Of a stretch of DNA of 64,000 bases, positions 39,001 to 48,600 are shown one piece after another. A program made the position numbers and the translations under genes. Each line of letters begins with the position of its first letter. Within the stretch, counting starts at the first letter, position 1. Location of the stretch: positions 12,076,472 through 12,140,471 of the forward strand of contig CM034601.1 of the NCBI GenBank assembly GCA_020091685.1, in the 5' to 3' direction. The DNA is from Lutjanus erythropterus (Eukaryota; Chordata; Actinopteri; Lutjaniformes; Lutjanidae). The notes beneath the pieces were generated by a model. The model ran no database searches. It was not told the DNA's origin and worked only from the letters and a program-made list of their open reading frames with translations.

Positions 39001-39097
39001 ACCATCTCTTTGGAATAATTTACCTATATCTTTACAATCAATTTCTACATTATCTTTGTTCAAAAAACATTTGAAAAAGTTTTTAATGAGCAAATAG
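36014..39097 (+). CDS. LINE ORF2 protein (APE-type endonuclease and reverse transcriptase)
   Basis: 1027 residues, no stop or frameshift. The endonuclease (about 75-295) shows LNIRS at 79-83, SETW with Glu109, the IYRPPDTD region, GDFN at 221-224, LIDNIFTN near 265-271 and SDH at 287-289: all the expected catalytic blocks of an exonuclease-endonuclease-phosphatase fold. The reverse transcriptase shows LDLSKAFDTVDH at 663-674 (first catalytic Asp at 664), GVPQGSILGP from 720 and FADD at 751-754, followed by a C-terminal region found in CR1/L2-like ORF2 (WNNLPISLQ near the end). No RNase H domain is seen. It nicks target DNA and primes reverse transcription there. With all catalytic residues present, it may be functional or only recently inserted. 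Confidence 0.95.
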   Translation: MCDLNNSNSISLEDLTTESQDLTDSKNMIYNDCFDPDINFLNSRRHQGLCSYYNEEEFNIFTNSLLDQGHKNTFSTLHLNIRSLPKNYDNFLQYLSTLNHTFSVLALSETWLTDDIASAYSVSHYNAVHSCRQNKRGGGVSIFVDSNFQFSERQEFSNSFDKIEVESIFIEIPTFSSFGGKNVIIGCIYRPPDTDVGIFNDVLSSTVELISNKGKVCIVLGDFNIDILKRESTFSTEFLNIFYASYFHPLIYKPTRITNKSATLIDNIFTNYFDHMISSGLLLTDISDHFPIFQIFLTKNNPQDKFDVRMKCRKFTNKNEDSFIALMEEASWDEVYKNQDAELAYLTFMKIFTSIFDKCFPLVELNRKIKFKNSKPWITPGLQRSSIKKNKLYKKCVVSPTPFNIDVYKKYKNYFTKLLQTAKKNYFSEKFEQSRNDIKNTWNLINELLNKKKSSTTIPSQLFDGVRNYTNLSDITNGFNDFFVNIGPSLAKDIENTDESVLVNISEQYPRISMFDPPTSKEVHDIILDMKNSGPGHDEIRASLVKKVVLSIVEPLTYVLSLSLKTGVVPSDLKLAKVTPLFKSGDSSTFTKYRPISVLPSFSKVLEKLVYSRIKKHLDESNILYSHQYGFRKKMSTEMALLQLVHKISTALDNKKISLGIFLDLSKAFDTVDHNILIAKLQKYGFHDVALKWLTDYLKDREQYVSINIQNSNRAKLLCGVPQGSILGPLLFLIYMNDLPRVCNNVLPLLFADDTCLIASHENFGTLIQEANEELSSISKWFQMNKLSLNINKSNFIIFCNKNKKYSKEEAKLFIDNIGITQVPHIKFLGVIVDEKLTWKYHIEFVCKKTMKSIGILSRVRSLINHSCILTFYYSLIYPYIMYCNTVWAATSPTFLNMILSVQKKFLRMMSFAKKSDSCAPLFIKYKLLSIFNVNIYQTCVFMYKYVHLTHQLPSTFLNFFKFSSDIHSHYTRHSKDFHLPYCRTSLNQYTLKYRGPSLWNNLPISLQSISTLSLFKKHLKKFLMSK

Positions 39098-39266
39098 CAG
39101 TTTTAATAAGCTTTTTTTTTTTTTTTTTCCCCTTTTTTGTTTGTCTTGTTTTTATGTTTGTTTGTTTTTTTGTTAATGCATCGCACCCTGTATGCTTCCA
39201 TTTCTGTATATCAGTTTTATATCTATTTAGTCTTGACACCTTGAAGTTGTCAATATTAATGATATA

Positions 39267-39307
39267 GGGGAGGTATCTTTATAAGCCTTTTGGCTTCCAA
39301 CCTCTCC
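39267..39307 (+). ncRNA. Structured hairpin in the LINE 3' UTR
   Basis: Two nested stems can be read directly: an outer stem GGGGAGGT (39267-39274) with ACCTCTCC (39300-39307), allowing one G-U pair, and an inner stem AAGCC (39283-39287) with GGCTT (39292-39296) closed by TTTT. LINEs with stringent template choice carry 3' hairpins that their reverse transcriptase recognises, so this is a plausible binding site. That role is inferred. Confidence 0.55.
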
Positions 39308-39371
39308 TGCACAATGTTTTAATCTTTTGTTATTTTTTTGTCTTTGTATATATATATAATGTGCAAATAAA

Positions 39372-39373
<2 letters not shown>

Positions 39374-39402
<29 letters not shown>
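39374..39402 (+). repeat. A-tail of the LINE
   Basis: An uninterrupted run of about 29 A directly after AATAAACT, the expected end of a retrotransposed transcript. Confidence 0.85.
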
Positions 39403-39405
<3 letters not shown>

Positions 39406-39411
39406 CACCCA

Positions 39412-39560
39412 GTGGTGGTAAGTAAGTACATTTACTCCACTATTCATACTTACTACTACTATACTACTCTACTCTACTACTATATTGTAGTTTTGACTGC
39501 ACATTTGACAGCAGTTGTTACTTTCCAGGTCAAACATTTTTAATTAATGCATAATAGTCA
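39412..39560 (+). repeat. Repeat C copy, truncated, at the LINE 3' junction
   Basis: Starts cagtggtggtaagtaagtac and runs into tacttactactactatacta, the family start. It begins about ten bases after the LINE A-tail. Confidence 0.6.
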
Positions 39561-39774
39561 TGCAAAATACAGTGCATTATTAAAGATTTAACCTGTTTTC
39601 CAACCTTTTTGGCTTGTGAAAGCATACAAAAAAGCAGTGTATAATTGCGGCCCCTTGTCGCATTTCAGATGTCCATGAATTGCAAGTGACTTCCCCTCTT
39701 AATTTCTCAACGGATTAAAAACTAATATTACTAAATAGCCAAAAATGTGAATACACATTTGTGTAGCAGAATGG

Positions 39775-39980
39775 AGCTGCAACATTAAATTATTCAAATT
39801 AAGTATTATTTAATTGATTAATGTATTTGAGTCATTTTTTAAGAAAAAGGATAAAAATTCTCTGATTCCTACTTCTGGATATTTGTGGACATTTTATAGA
39901 CCAAACCACTACCCGATCAATCAAGAAAAGATTCAACAGATTAATCAACAACTCAAATTATTATTAGTTCCAGTTCTATA
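39775..39980. repeat. Repeat A copy, shortened
   Basis: Starts tggagctgcaacattaaatt and ends attagttccagttc, with tatagaccaaaccactaccc inside. The central part is shortened. Confidence 0.55.
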
Positions 39981-41909
39981 GCAGAATTGTTTTTTCCTTC
40001 TTCTTTCCACATTAATTATCTCATGACCGCAGCTTCTTTTGCGAGCCACTAGAGGGGGAAACCACAGCACCGAACAACCAAACTGTATATTAAGTTGTAA
40101 ACTAGCTCCATCTTGATTCTGATTAATTCATCCAATTATAAATAATTATAATTAAAGTCACATCTGACATTTTTCTGCCTGAGTAATTTAATTTTTGCAT
40201 ACGTTTTGCTGATTCTTCTTTACTACTTTTTAGACCTCTTCTCAGGTCTATGTGGGCATGTACAGACTGATCAATGAAACTAATTAAGGTTCTGTTCCAT
40301 TCAGGTCAGACAGAGTCACGGCACTATTACTGTGCATGCTGGTTCGCTGGAAAGGCTCTGCTACAATAAAAGGAAGGGAAACTTAATTAGATCACAGGTA
40401 ACGTCTGTGTCTACCCTATCAATCTCATATCAATATGGCTGCTGAGAAGAAAGGTCTATTGATTGACATCGTTCTTTGTCTCTTGTTAGATTTGTTGCAC
40501 ACCGTTATTATTGAAATTGGTAGTTTGAGATTTGTGACGTAATAAATAACCATTTAAGCTCTGGGTCACATTTAAGTGGGGTAGAGCTCTAATCAGACAG
40601 AATAACTGAAAACAAACAAACAAACAAACAAACAAATACCTTTGTGGGTAAGATTTTGAATGCAGGACTTGTCTGTAGTGTACTTTTTTTTTTTACACAG
40701 TTGTATTAGCACTTTTACTTAAAATGAACAGTTTAGACCAAAAACAAAATTACATATTTTTCCTCCAGCCTGTTGTGCTGTTTATACATGTAGATTGTTG
40801 AGCTCGTTGTGGGCAGTTTCATGTAGGAACTATTTACTTTCTGCTGTAGAGAGAGAGGCCAGAGCAAAAAAATATATTGTACTGTCCCTTTAAGTTGAGG
40901 AAGCAAATGCTTACCATATAATTGAACCAAAGAAAAGTGACAAAAAAAATCTGCATTGTAGATCAATGTTAAAGCCTGTTATTCATTGAAAACATTTATT
41001 ACATTTTTTTTATGATGCAAACAACAGCGAGTCCCACCCTCGTTGGAACAGCTCATCACGTATAGTCATGAGGGAATGAAAGAGACACAAAGGGACAGGG
41101 ACAGAAAAAATGTGTATTAAGCACAATTCCATCGTTTCTGTTAAAAAAAAAAAAAAAAGAAAAACATGACAATCAGCTCTCATTGTAAATTTTGGCATCT
41201 TTTCCCCTCCTGTTGTACTCTCTGGAATAATGGTCATTAAAAATCAAAAGAACAAGGCATGCATAATAGTTTCTGGTAATGCACATAGATCAAAGGATAC
41301 CACGTATAAATACAAATTCCATGTACGATGTTCATGTACATTTCATATATATATGGTCCCTTTCTTAGAGGCGTCTTCGGCCTATCTACCTGTTCCCACT
41401 GTGGGACTGTGTCCTCTGTTATCTAAGCTTGGTCACTAGATTCACCCTGTGAAAAGGTCTGCGCTGGAAAATTCTGCTTGTAGGATGGACTGATTACTAG
41501 ATGTTACAACCATCTGTTTATTCCTCCCCTCATCTCTTACTGCATGTTATTATCAAGCTATTTATCCCAGTTTCATTCACTTAAATAGTTTCTTTGCAAA
41601 AACTGACCACTGTGCTATCAACACCATTTCATCAAACCTCGCCTGGGTTATAGCAAGTATTATTTTCTATTTAAAAAATCCTCTCCCGTCTGTTATACTA
41701 CCACCCCATGCTTCTGTTTAAAAAAGGGGAGCCCACAGAGTACTTGGATCCATACAATGCTACTGTGCCCATGAGATAGAGGTCTGAAACGAAAGTATTT
41801 TAACTTCCAAGTAAGCTAAAGAATTTATTTTTCTGACACGCTAAGATAAATGCACCGGTCCGTTTTGATAAAAGGGTGAAACAGCCGTGCGTCTATAGTG
41901 AGGGCTGTA
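39981..41909. other. Intergenic AT-rich DNA between the LINE and the sar1b 3' end
   Basis: Contains the AAAC microsatellite and a poly(A) tract at 41143-41158. The sar1b transcript may extend into it. Confidence 0.5.
40609..40636. repeat. AAAC microsatellite
   Basis: About seven AAAC/CAAA units. Confidence 0.9.
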
Positions 41910-41926
41910 AATACGTGGCCACACAT

Positions 41927-41936
41927 TTTATTTATT
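41927..41936 (-). terminator. Tandem AATAAA poly(A) signal for sar1b
   Basis: The plus strand reads TTTATTTATT, so the minus strand carries two overlapping AATAAA hexamers (41936-41931 and 41932-41927). They are the first such signal after the sar1b stop, and cleavage would be expected 10-30 nt further down. Confidence 0.55.
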
Positions 41937-42522
41937 CAAATGTAAAAGAAAAGAAAAAAAAACAGGACAAACCAAAATGAGTTGATTAAATACAGTATGG
42001 AATGAATGTCTTTACTGTTAAAAAAGTGTACTGCAATGTATACAACTATGTTGCTCTCTCTCATTGCTCAAAATGAGTTGAAGAGGGGAAAGAGGCATCA
42101 TCAGGGATTGTTGATATACCAATGGAATCATATACAGATTTACAATTATAATGCGTCTATCGTCACACTCAACAGATGGCAGGAAGGGAGGGGGAGAGGT
42201 CGGCAAACAACAGACACAATATAGAAAAGACTCATCCGTTTGAATTTGAACACCCTTTGCGGTGGAACCAATGCTATGTTACGCTCTTAGAAAAAGACAG
42301 ATGGAAATGAGTGTGTGCATGTGTGTGTGTGCGCGTACACAGGAATGAATTCTGTAAGTGCGGAACCAAATGTTCGACCAATAAAAGTCTATTGGGATCA
42401 AGTTGTACTGGTTTCTCTGAAGGTGGAGGCAGACTTGTTTAACCAAACATGGGGCTGAGTATGATGGTACTGGTGGCAACGGTGGGCGTCTTGAGTGGTT
42501 GGGTTTAGCGCCCCCCTCCTGA

Positions 42523-42542
42523 TGGTGGTGGTGGTGGTGGTG
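42523..42542. repeat. TGG triplet repeat in the sar1b 3' UTR
   Basis: About six TGG units on the plus strand (CCA in the mRNA), 24 bases past the stop codon. Confidence 0.85.
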
Positions 42543-42565
42543 TCGGTGTCGGGGCTTGGCTGCTT

Positions 42566-42682
42566 TTAGTCGATGTACTGGGAGAGCCAGCGGAAGCCCT
42601 CGCCGTAGCCCTGTCTCTTCAACACGCTGCACATGAACACCTCCAGTGGTCTTGTGTTCAGCTCCTTCATGGGAATGGCGCC
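42566..42682 (-). CDS. sar1b: sar1b exon 7, last coding exon
   Basis: The acceptor is CTCTCAG before 42682. The exon encodes residues 161-198, [16 protein letters not shown] then [15 protein letters not shown] and LSQYID, followed by TAA at 42568-42566. The C-terminal segment is the strongly conserved SAR1 ending. LSQYID matches SAR1A and many fish forms, whereas human SAR1B ends MAQYID. Confidence 0.96.
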   Translation of the reverse strand, partial: GAIPMKELNTRPLEVFMCSVLKRQGYGEGFRWLSQYID

Positions 42683-45600
42683 CTGAGAGAAAAGAAGGAA
42701 AAAGTGTGACGCTAAATCCACTTTTCTCTTTTCTCTAAGAAAACACTTTCCTGAAAAATAGAGTCATTCTCTCCTCTTGACAATAAATAAAGTACATACA
42801 TAAACAAAATCCAAATCCACTCACATCCGGGCTGTCGTTATTAAGACATAAAAACAGAAAGTAAGTCTTGTTGTGTGGTGTGTTTGGAATTTTAACTTGC
42901 AAGGAGAACAGAAGCAAGCTCTGGATTTAAATGCTTTTTTTTGAATATGTAAAATGGGGTGTTAACTTGTTCTTTTAACTTGGCAAACAGGTTCAGAATG
43001 GAACTCCTGCAAGACAACACATGCAAGACTAAAAAAACAATGTATAGACACGAAACACAATCTTCACTTATGACCCACTAGAAGTGTTTGGTATTGCCTG
43101 TATCTGCAGAGTCCCTGCCCTGTTCCTGCATTTTATTATTTTCTCATTATCCTACTGTGCCCAAAATGTCAGTATTTGACGTCCTGGGAATGAGACACAA
43201 CAATATAATATCTTTCTGGTGTGTTTGCAAACAGCTCGGACTGATTCTACCTTTAACCTAGCAAACTTAAACTTGATGTCTGGCACATGTTTTAAAGGTT
43301 ATGCTGACAAATGAACAAGCCAGCACTATTTTATTTCACTCCAACTGCAGGAACTTAGGTCTGCTTTGACATAACTTCCAAATCATTTCATTGATATGCA
43401 CACAAAATTTCCATGATTATTCTGAATCATGTAAACAGCATATTCCTAATTAGGCCTCATTCTGAATGTAACATCTCCCAATTAATACATGTGGGACATC
43501 CTGATATTCATAATTTCGGAGCATTCTTTGGACATATACACAGCACATTAGGAATATCCCGTTTTGTTTTTTTTTTAACCACAGTGTGCATCACACAGCC
43601 TCTGGCCTGTTTATGATCACCTCTGTTGGTTGTAAACAAACCAAATACTAGGTATGACTACTAATTTCTCTGATAAATCAGAGCAAAAGTTTAAACTTCC
43701 ACAAGTCAACTAGACCATACTCTCCTGGCAGTTTCTACTCACCTTGCCTGTCGTATGTCCATACAATCCAAATATTCCCCTCAGCTGCTCCTCGCTGATG
43801 GCCTCTGGTCTGTCGATCTTGTTGCCCAGGATCAGGATAGGCACGTTTCCGATGGTCTCATCTGTCATTAATGCCTGCAAAAATAGACTACGTGTTACAT
43901 TCATATTCATTTTAACAAGTAATTTCCTTTGTTTTGCACCTGGTATAATCACTAAAAACTGAAAGAGGTGGACTGAGTTATAAACGTAAATGGCAGAGAG
44001 CCACTGAAAGATTGATCTAGTTTACAGGAGGGTTTTTCTGATAGAAATGTGCTGTGATGAGCTGTGCTGTTTATTAAATCCACAAAAATGCTTCAAAGTG
44101 AGACATATTTCATGAGCAATTGTGAGAGCAGAAATTTATACCTTTTTTGGTTTACAGTAAGTTCTTTTATACTTTAATCTTGTTTTTCACGTGATGTTCA
44201 GCGACTTTTTAAAAATTATACATTTGTAGACCTTTTCATTTCTAACCCTTTTATAAGGAGTCACTATTTTATAAGGGGTCATTAGTTGCACAAAACCACA
44301 AACTGCCCAGTGTTTCCATGTAATTGCAATTTTCTTATACACCTTATGATACAGAGAGAAAAGAAAAAAAAAATAGTGTGGTATAGTAGTATAATAGTAT
44401 AACAGTAAATTTTGTACATCGCCTCCTGTGCAATGGATTTCTCTTTGCACAACACTGGCAGTGAAAGGTAACCTAGGAAACCTCGCTCCATTTCTGGACT
44501 TACACCAAATCATTTGTTTTAACAAAAATATTCTTGCACCACCTGCAATGCAAGCATTTACAAGCGCCCCCACAAAGATGAAAAGAAAAGTGCAACATTA
44601 AAAATGTGTTTGAATTAACTAACTTTTATCTCACTTTACGTGTAATATTAAGCAGCTGATTAGCAATAAATTAGCAGTTTTTCTAGTTTTCAAGTAGTGT
44701 TTCAAGAGTGCACAGCTAGATTTACTTGAGTGGGCAGAACTTCTTCGGTAAAAAAGAAGACTTAAAAGATTTAGATGCATTGACATGACAGAGAACAATT
44801 TATCAATTTCATTTTAAACACTTCGAGATCTGAATACTGTCAAAAGCACTGCTCTACAGTGTAATGGTGACCAAGCATGTAACAGGTACTTACATCAAGT
44901 TCTGCTTTTGATTCCGTCAATCTCATCTGGTCTGCACAATCCACTAGGAAGACTATGCCATTGATGGCAGGGAGGTAGTTTTTCCACACTCTGCGGGCTG
45001 TGTGAAGCAACACACAAACACAGAAACAAACATGAGAGTCAGTCCTGTCTGTCTACTTATGTCAGAAACATTTTTGCATTCACTGACACTTGCATGATAT
45101 TTTTCGTCTTATGTTAGCACAAGTATTGGCAGGCGGTATGGCCCCTGAAGGAAAACTGCTAACATGTCTATCATCGCATTTCCAGATCATGCCAGCGGTG
45201 AAAAGTGGCCTCAGAGCTTCATTAACACATAAAATGAAAACATTAGTAGACACAAACATACCTTGTAGGTGGCCTCCAAGGTCAAAGGTGGTAAAAGTCA
45301 TGCCAGCAATCGTCAGCTCTTCCGAGGCTGGAGGAAGAAAGAAAATGACCATGAACAAATCTGAAAAGTCAGGAGGCTCAACAGTCACTGACACACAATA
45401 GTTTAGTAAACATATTACCAAAATTTTGTATTACCAGACTCCAACATTGTTTTATTTGAAAATGGCAAACATAAATTGCATCAGAAGACTCTATTTGTTT
45501 TCTGAGTGGTTTTGAGACATTGGGCCTAAAGCAAGAACATTTCTGTATTTTACAAAATTTTACAAATTTCTCTTTCTTTCTTTGTACGAAGGGCTCATAT

Positions 45601-48600
45601 GGACGCCCCACATCAGATTCAGTAAACATTCCTAACTTCAGATACCTGTGTAAATGATCCGTCTGTGTCTATCTGACTGCATGTGCATGAGACTTGTAAA
45701 TTCATATAATTAACGCCCCAGTAATACCGTATAAGGTTACACTCCCAGCCCCTAAGTCTTAACTTTACAAACTTTTCAAGTTTGGAGTTTGAAATACTGC
45801 TTTCAGACATCCATAAAGGAAAGTTTATCATTTTAACCTCATCAGCAGTGGAATTAAAAGGCCTGCTAGAGCCAAGAGCCAATTTCATGTCAACATAAGT
45901 TCTCCTAAATCACTCATACACACCACTTAAGAACAAATCTGTTCGTATGAGTGGTTCTTGCACGAGGCCCATTGAACGTCAAGGTTTTTGCATTCCAAAT
46001 AGCAAAAGTGACGTGGAACAAGTCTCTTGCATACATGCAAATGACAGACACCCTAAATGTATTCTAATGTATTCAAAATCCTATCAAATTCGTAAATGTT
46101 CTTTTGGAACAGGTCAAACACAGGTAGAACCTTAGAAACTAATTTTCTGTTTAGAATTATAAGGTTCTTACTCACAAAACATTAAAAGAAGTAATGATTT
46201 TCAAGAACAAAAAACACATGTATGAGAGATTAAATTTAATGCTTTCTGTGACATTTTTATGAGGTTTTGTTTAATCAGAAATGCTGATTCTGATACAAGA
46301 AAAAAATTATGGATGAATTAGATTAAAGTTTATGTTGTAATTAAGACCCCACCATTTCAAATGTAGACTATTTAATAAACTTTTAAGATTAATATTTAGA
46401 AAATTTAAGCCATTTTAAGACTTATTAAGTTAAGTTATAAATGTGGCCATTCTCATGCAGGACAGCAGTACAAATAATAGGCAAGTTCAGTCTTTTGTAC
46501 GCACTAAAGATCTTGCTGAGGAGTTTATTCTCATTGTTGGTCACCGCTAGCCAGCTAATGCTAGCTTCCTAATGTTAGTCTGCCAGCTAATGTTAACATT
46601 GAGACGGGCCTGAAAGGATAGTTTTCTTTTAAAGTCTATAACATTTATACAGACACAGGCAAAAACCTGTCTCTGTGCTTGAATCTTTCTGTTTTCTAAA
46701 TAAGAAGTCCAAAATTGCAAAGAACTTTAAAAAACACACCACATAATGTTAATAAGTTGGATTGTTGGATATGGATTGTTTTAACACATAACTGAGTGAG
46801 CATGTGTGGATGTGCGTGTGTGTGTGTGTGAGAAAGTAGCATCAACTCACTTGGATGTAAAGTTGGCACATGCTGTCCCAATCTGTCATCTTTCAGCATG
46901 TGCAGTAGCGTTGTTTTGCCAGCATTGTCCAGGCCAAGAAATACTAACTTGCCGGATTTCTTGTACAGTCCTGAAACAAAGCCAGAAGCATTTCAGAACA
47001 CAAGCCTCAACTCTTTTTTTAGACAGGCTGCGTCATATTACGCAATGCTTATTCACTGGAAATTTCACACGTGAGGAAACGTCATCACATGTGAACTCTG
47101 GGGCCAGTATTTTATAACCTTTAAGCTAGATGATGATTATCCAGATTTTGTAATCCCTTTTTTGTGTTCCCAGATAAAAGTGATGTTGTGGGTTTTTAAA
47201 GATTTTTCAGGTAGGATCATTCTGATCCAGATAACACAAGGTCAGCATTACAGAATCCAGATTTGCAGTCTTATGGTAGGCAACCATCTGTTGATCGAAG
47301 TAACATTTCATTAAGACAGACGTGAAAATATTTGAAATGTTGAAAATGAAGTGCAAATCAGTTTTACATATTATTCATATTAAATTATTTATAGTAGCAC
47401 ACAATACATAGGCCAAAATTGCTGGGGCTCTCTGTGGTCAATCTATCACTGCATTTATCATGACCACTTTGGGTTTATTAAAAGTGTTATCTAAATATTA
47501 TTGTTGCTGTTATTAATTAATCATAAAATGTTTTGTTTTGCACTTGCACATGGAAGAAGTGGAAATGTGAAATTCAGTTTTTTTTGTTTCTGCTTTTTGG
47601 TGTTGCAATTAAACATAGTGGTTTACTGGTTACTTGTTAAATTTAGAATGGATATTGTTTTGGCATGATCGGTCTATGAATAATAGAATAATTAAATATA
47701 TAACATGTGTCCTATATGTCTCTACATCCGCCTTGCATCCATGCTTAATCTACCATTCAGGTGGGATCAGGATTATCCTGATTTTTTTAACATTAAAACT
47801 ATCATAAATCGCACACTGGAGTTTTAAAATACCCCAAATCAACATTATATCTGGATTGTAGGTAGGAGTGGACGACCAAATCTGTATCTCAAATTTGTAA
47901 GACCAGGATCACATAAACTGATTTTGAAATACCCAATTTGGAGATTTATTCCTATCCAGATCATTCTGATACAGATTAAAAGTTTTTTAAATACTGGCCC
48001 CTGGTGATCAGTCAGGTGGTACTGAATGTCTGCAATGATGCAAGAACTTGGGGTTGAGGGAGAAAAATAAAAAATCAATCACTGAAGCATAAAGATGACC
48101 GTGGACAAAAGAGTTGCTAAGCTCAGGCTTGTTCTTAGGCATGAACTGGCTACTTAATTCACACATAAATAATGCATGATGAAATTATGCACAGGTGACT
48201 GATTTCGCCCTTCTCTAAACTCTACTTGATGTTATGAACATAACTGACAAACAAAAGTGAAGCCACACTAGTGCAGGTTAAGCTACACATGTGCATTCTG
48301 TGCTGTGTGAAGTTGGAAAAAGTAAGAAAGAGTGGAACTGCAATTTTAATGGAGAAATGGCATCTAGTCATAGTGATCAAAAGCACCCAAGAAAACTACT
48401 TTAAATTTAGAAAGCCCCAAAGTGCTTTCAAGCTTCAAAGGAAAATTGACAAGATTTTACTGTTATTGTCAGCTCTCTCAAGTGGGTGTACTGACTAACT
48501 GAACATAGGAGAAAGGGTGCAACTAAGGTTACTCCTTACCTTTCCTGACAAGAATACAAGGCTTTGTGTATACCACTCTCTGAGTCAGCGTAGTGATACC

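Larger units (their letters stand above)
35030..39402 (+). mobile_element. Nearly full-length non-LTR retrotransposon (LINE) of the CR1/L2/Jockey-like lineage
   Basis: A 4.4-kb element with a short 5' UTR (from about 35030, boundary approximate), ORF1 (35172-35933), an 80-nt spacer, ORF2 (36014-39097), a 3' UTR with a pyrimidine run and a hairpin, AATAAA at 39365-39370 and an A-tail to 39402. Both frames are uninterrupted. The RT block GVPQGSILGP places it with CR1/L2/Jockey/I-type LINEs rather than L1. I could not find a clear target-site duplication: bases after the tail start tctcacccagtggtgg, but I do not see that word at the 5' side, so the 5' end may be truncated or my boundary wrong. 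Just after the tail lies a truncated copy of another fish repeat (39412-39560). Confidence 0.93.
41910..42565 (-). other. sar1b: sar1b 3' UTR (probable)
   Basis: The region downstream of the sar1b stop in transcript sense. It begins with a triplet repeat (TGG on the plus strand, 42523-42542) and a GT/GC-rich patch (about 42310-42340). A tandem poly(A) signal lies about 630 nt after the stop. No reading frame here looks coding. A longer UTR reaching about 40990, where another AATAAA-type hexamer lies on the minus strand, cannot be excluded. Confidence 0.65.

Noticed and set aside
43710..43952. 80-codon minus-strand frame starting upstream of sar1b exon 6
   Set aside because: Read-through of the exon into both introns. 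The real exon is 43874-43743.
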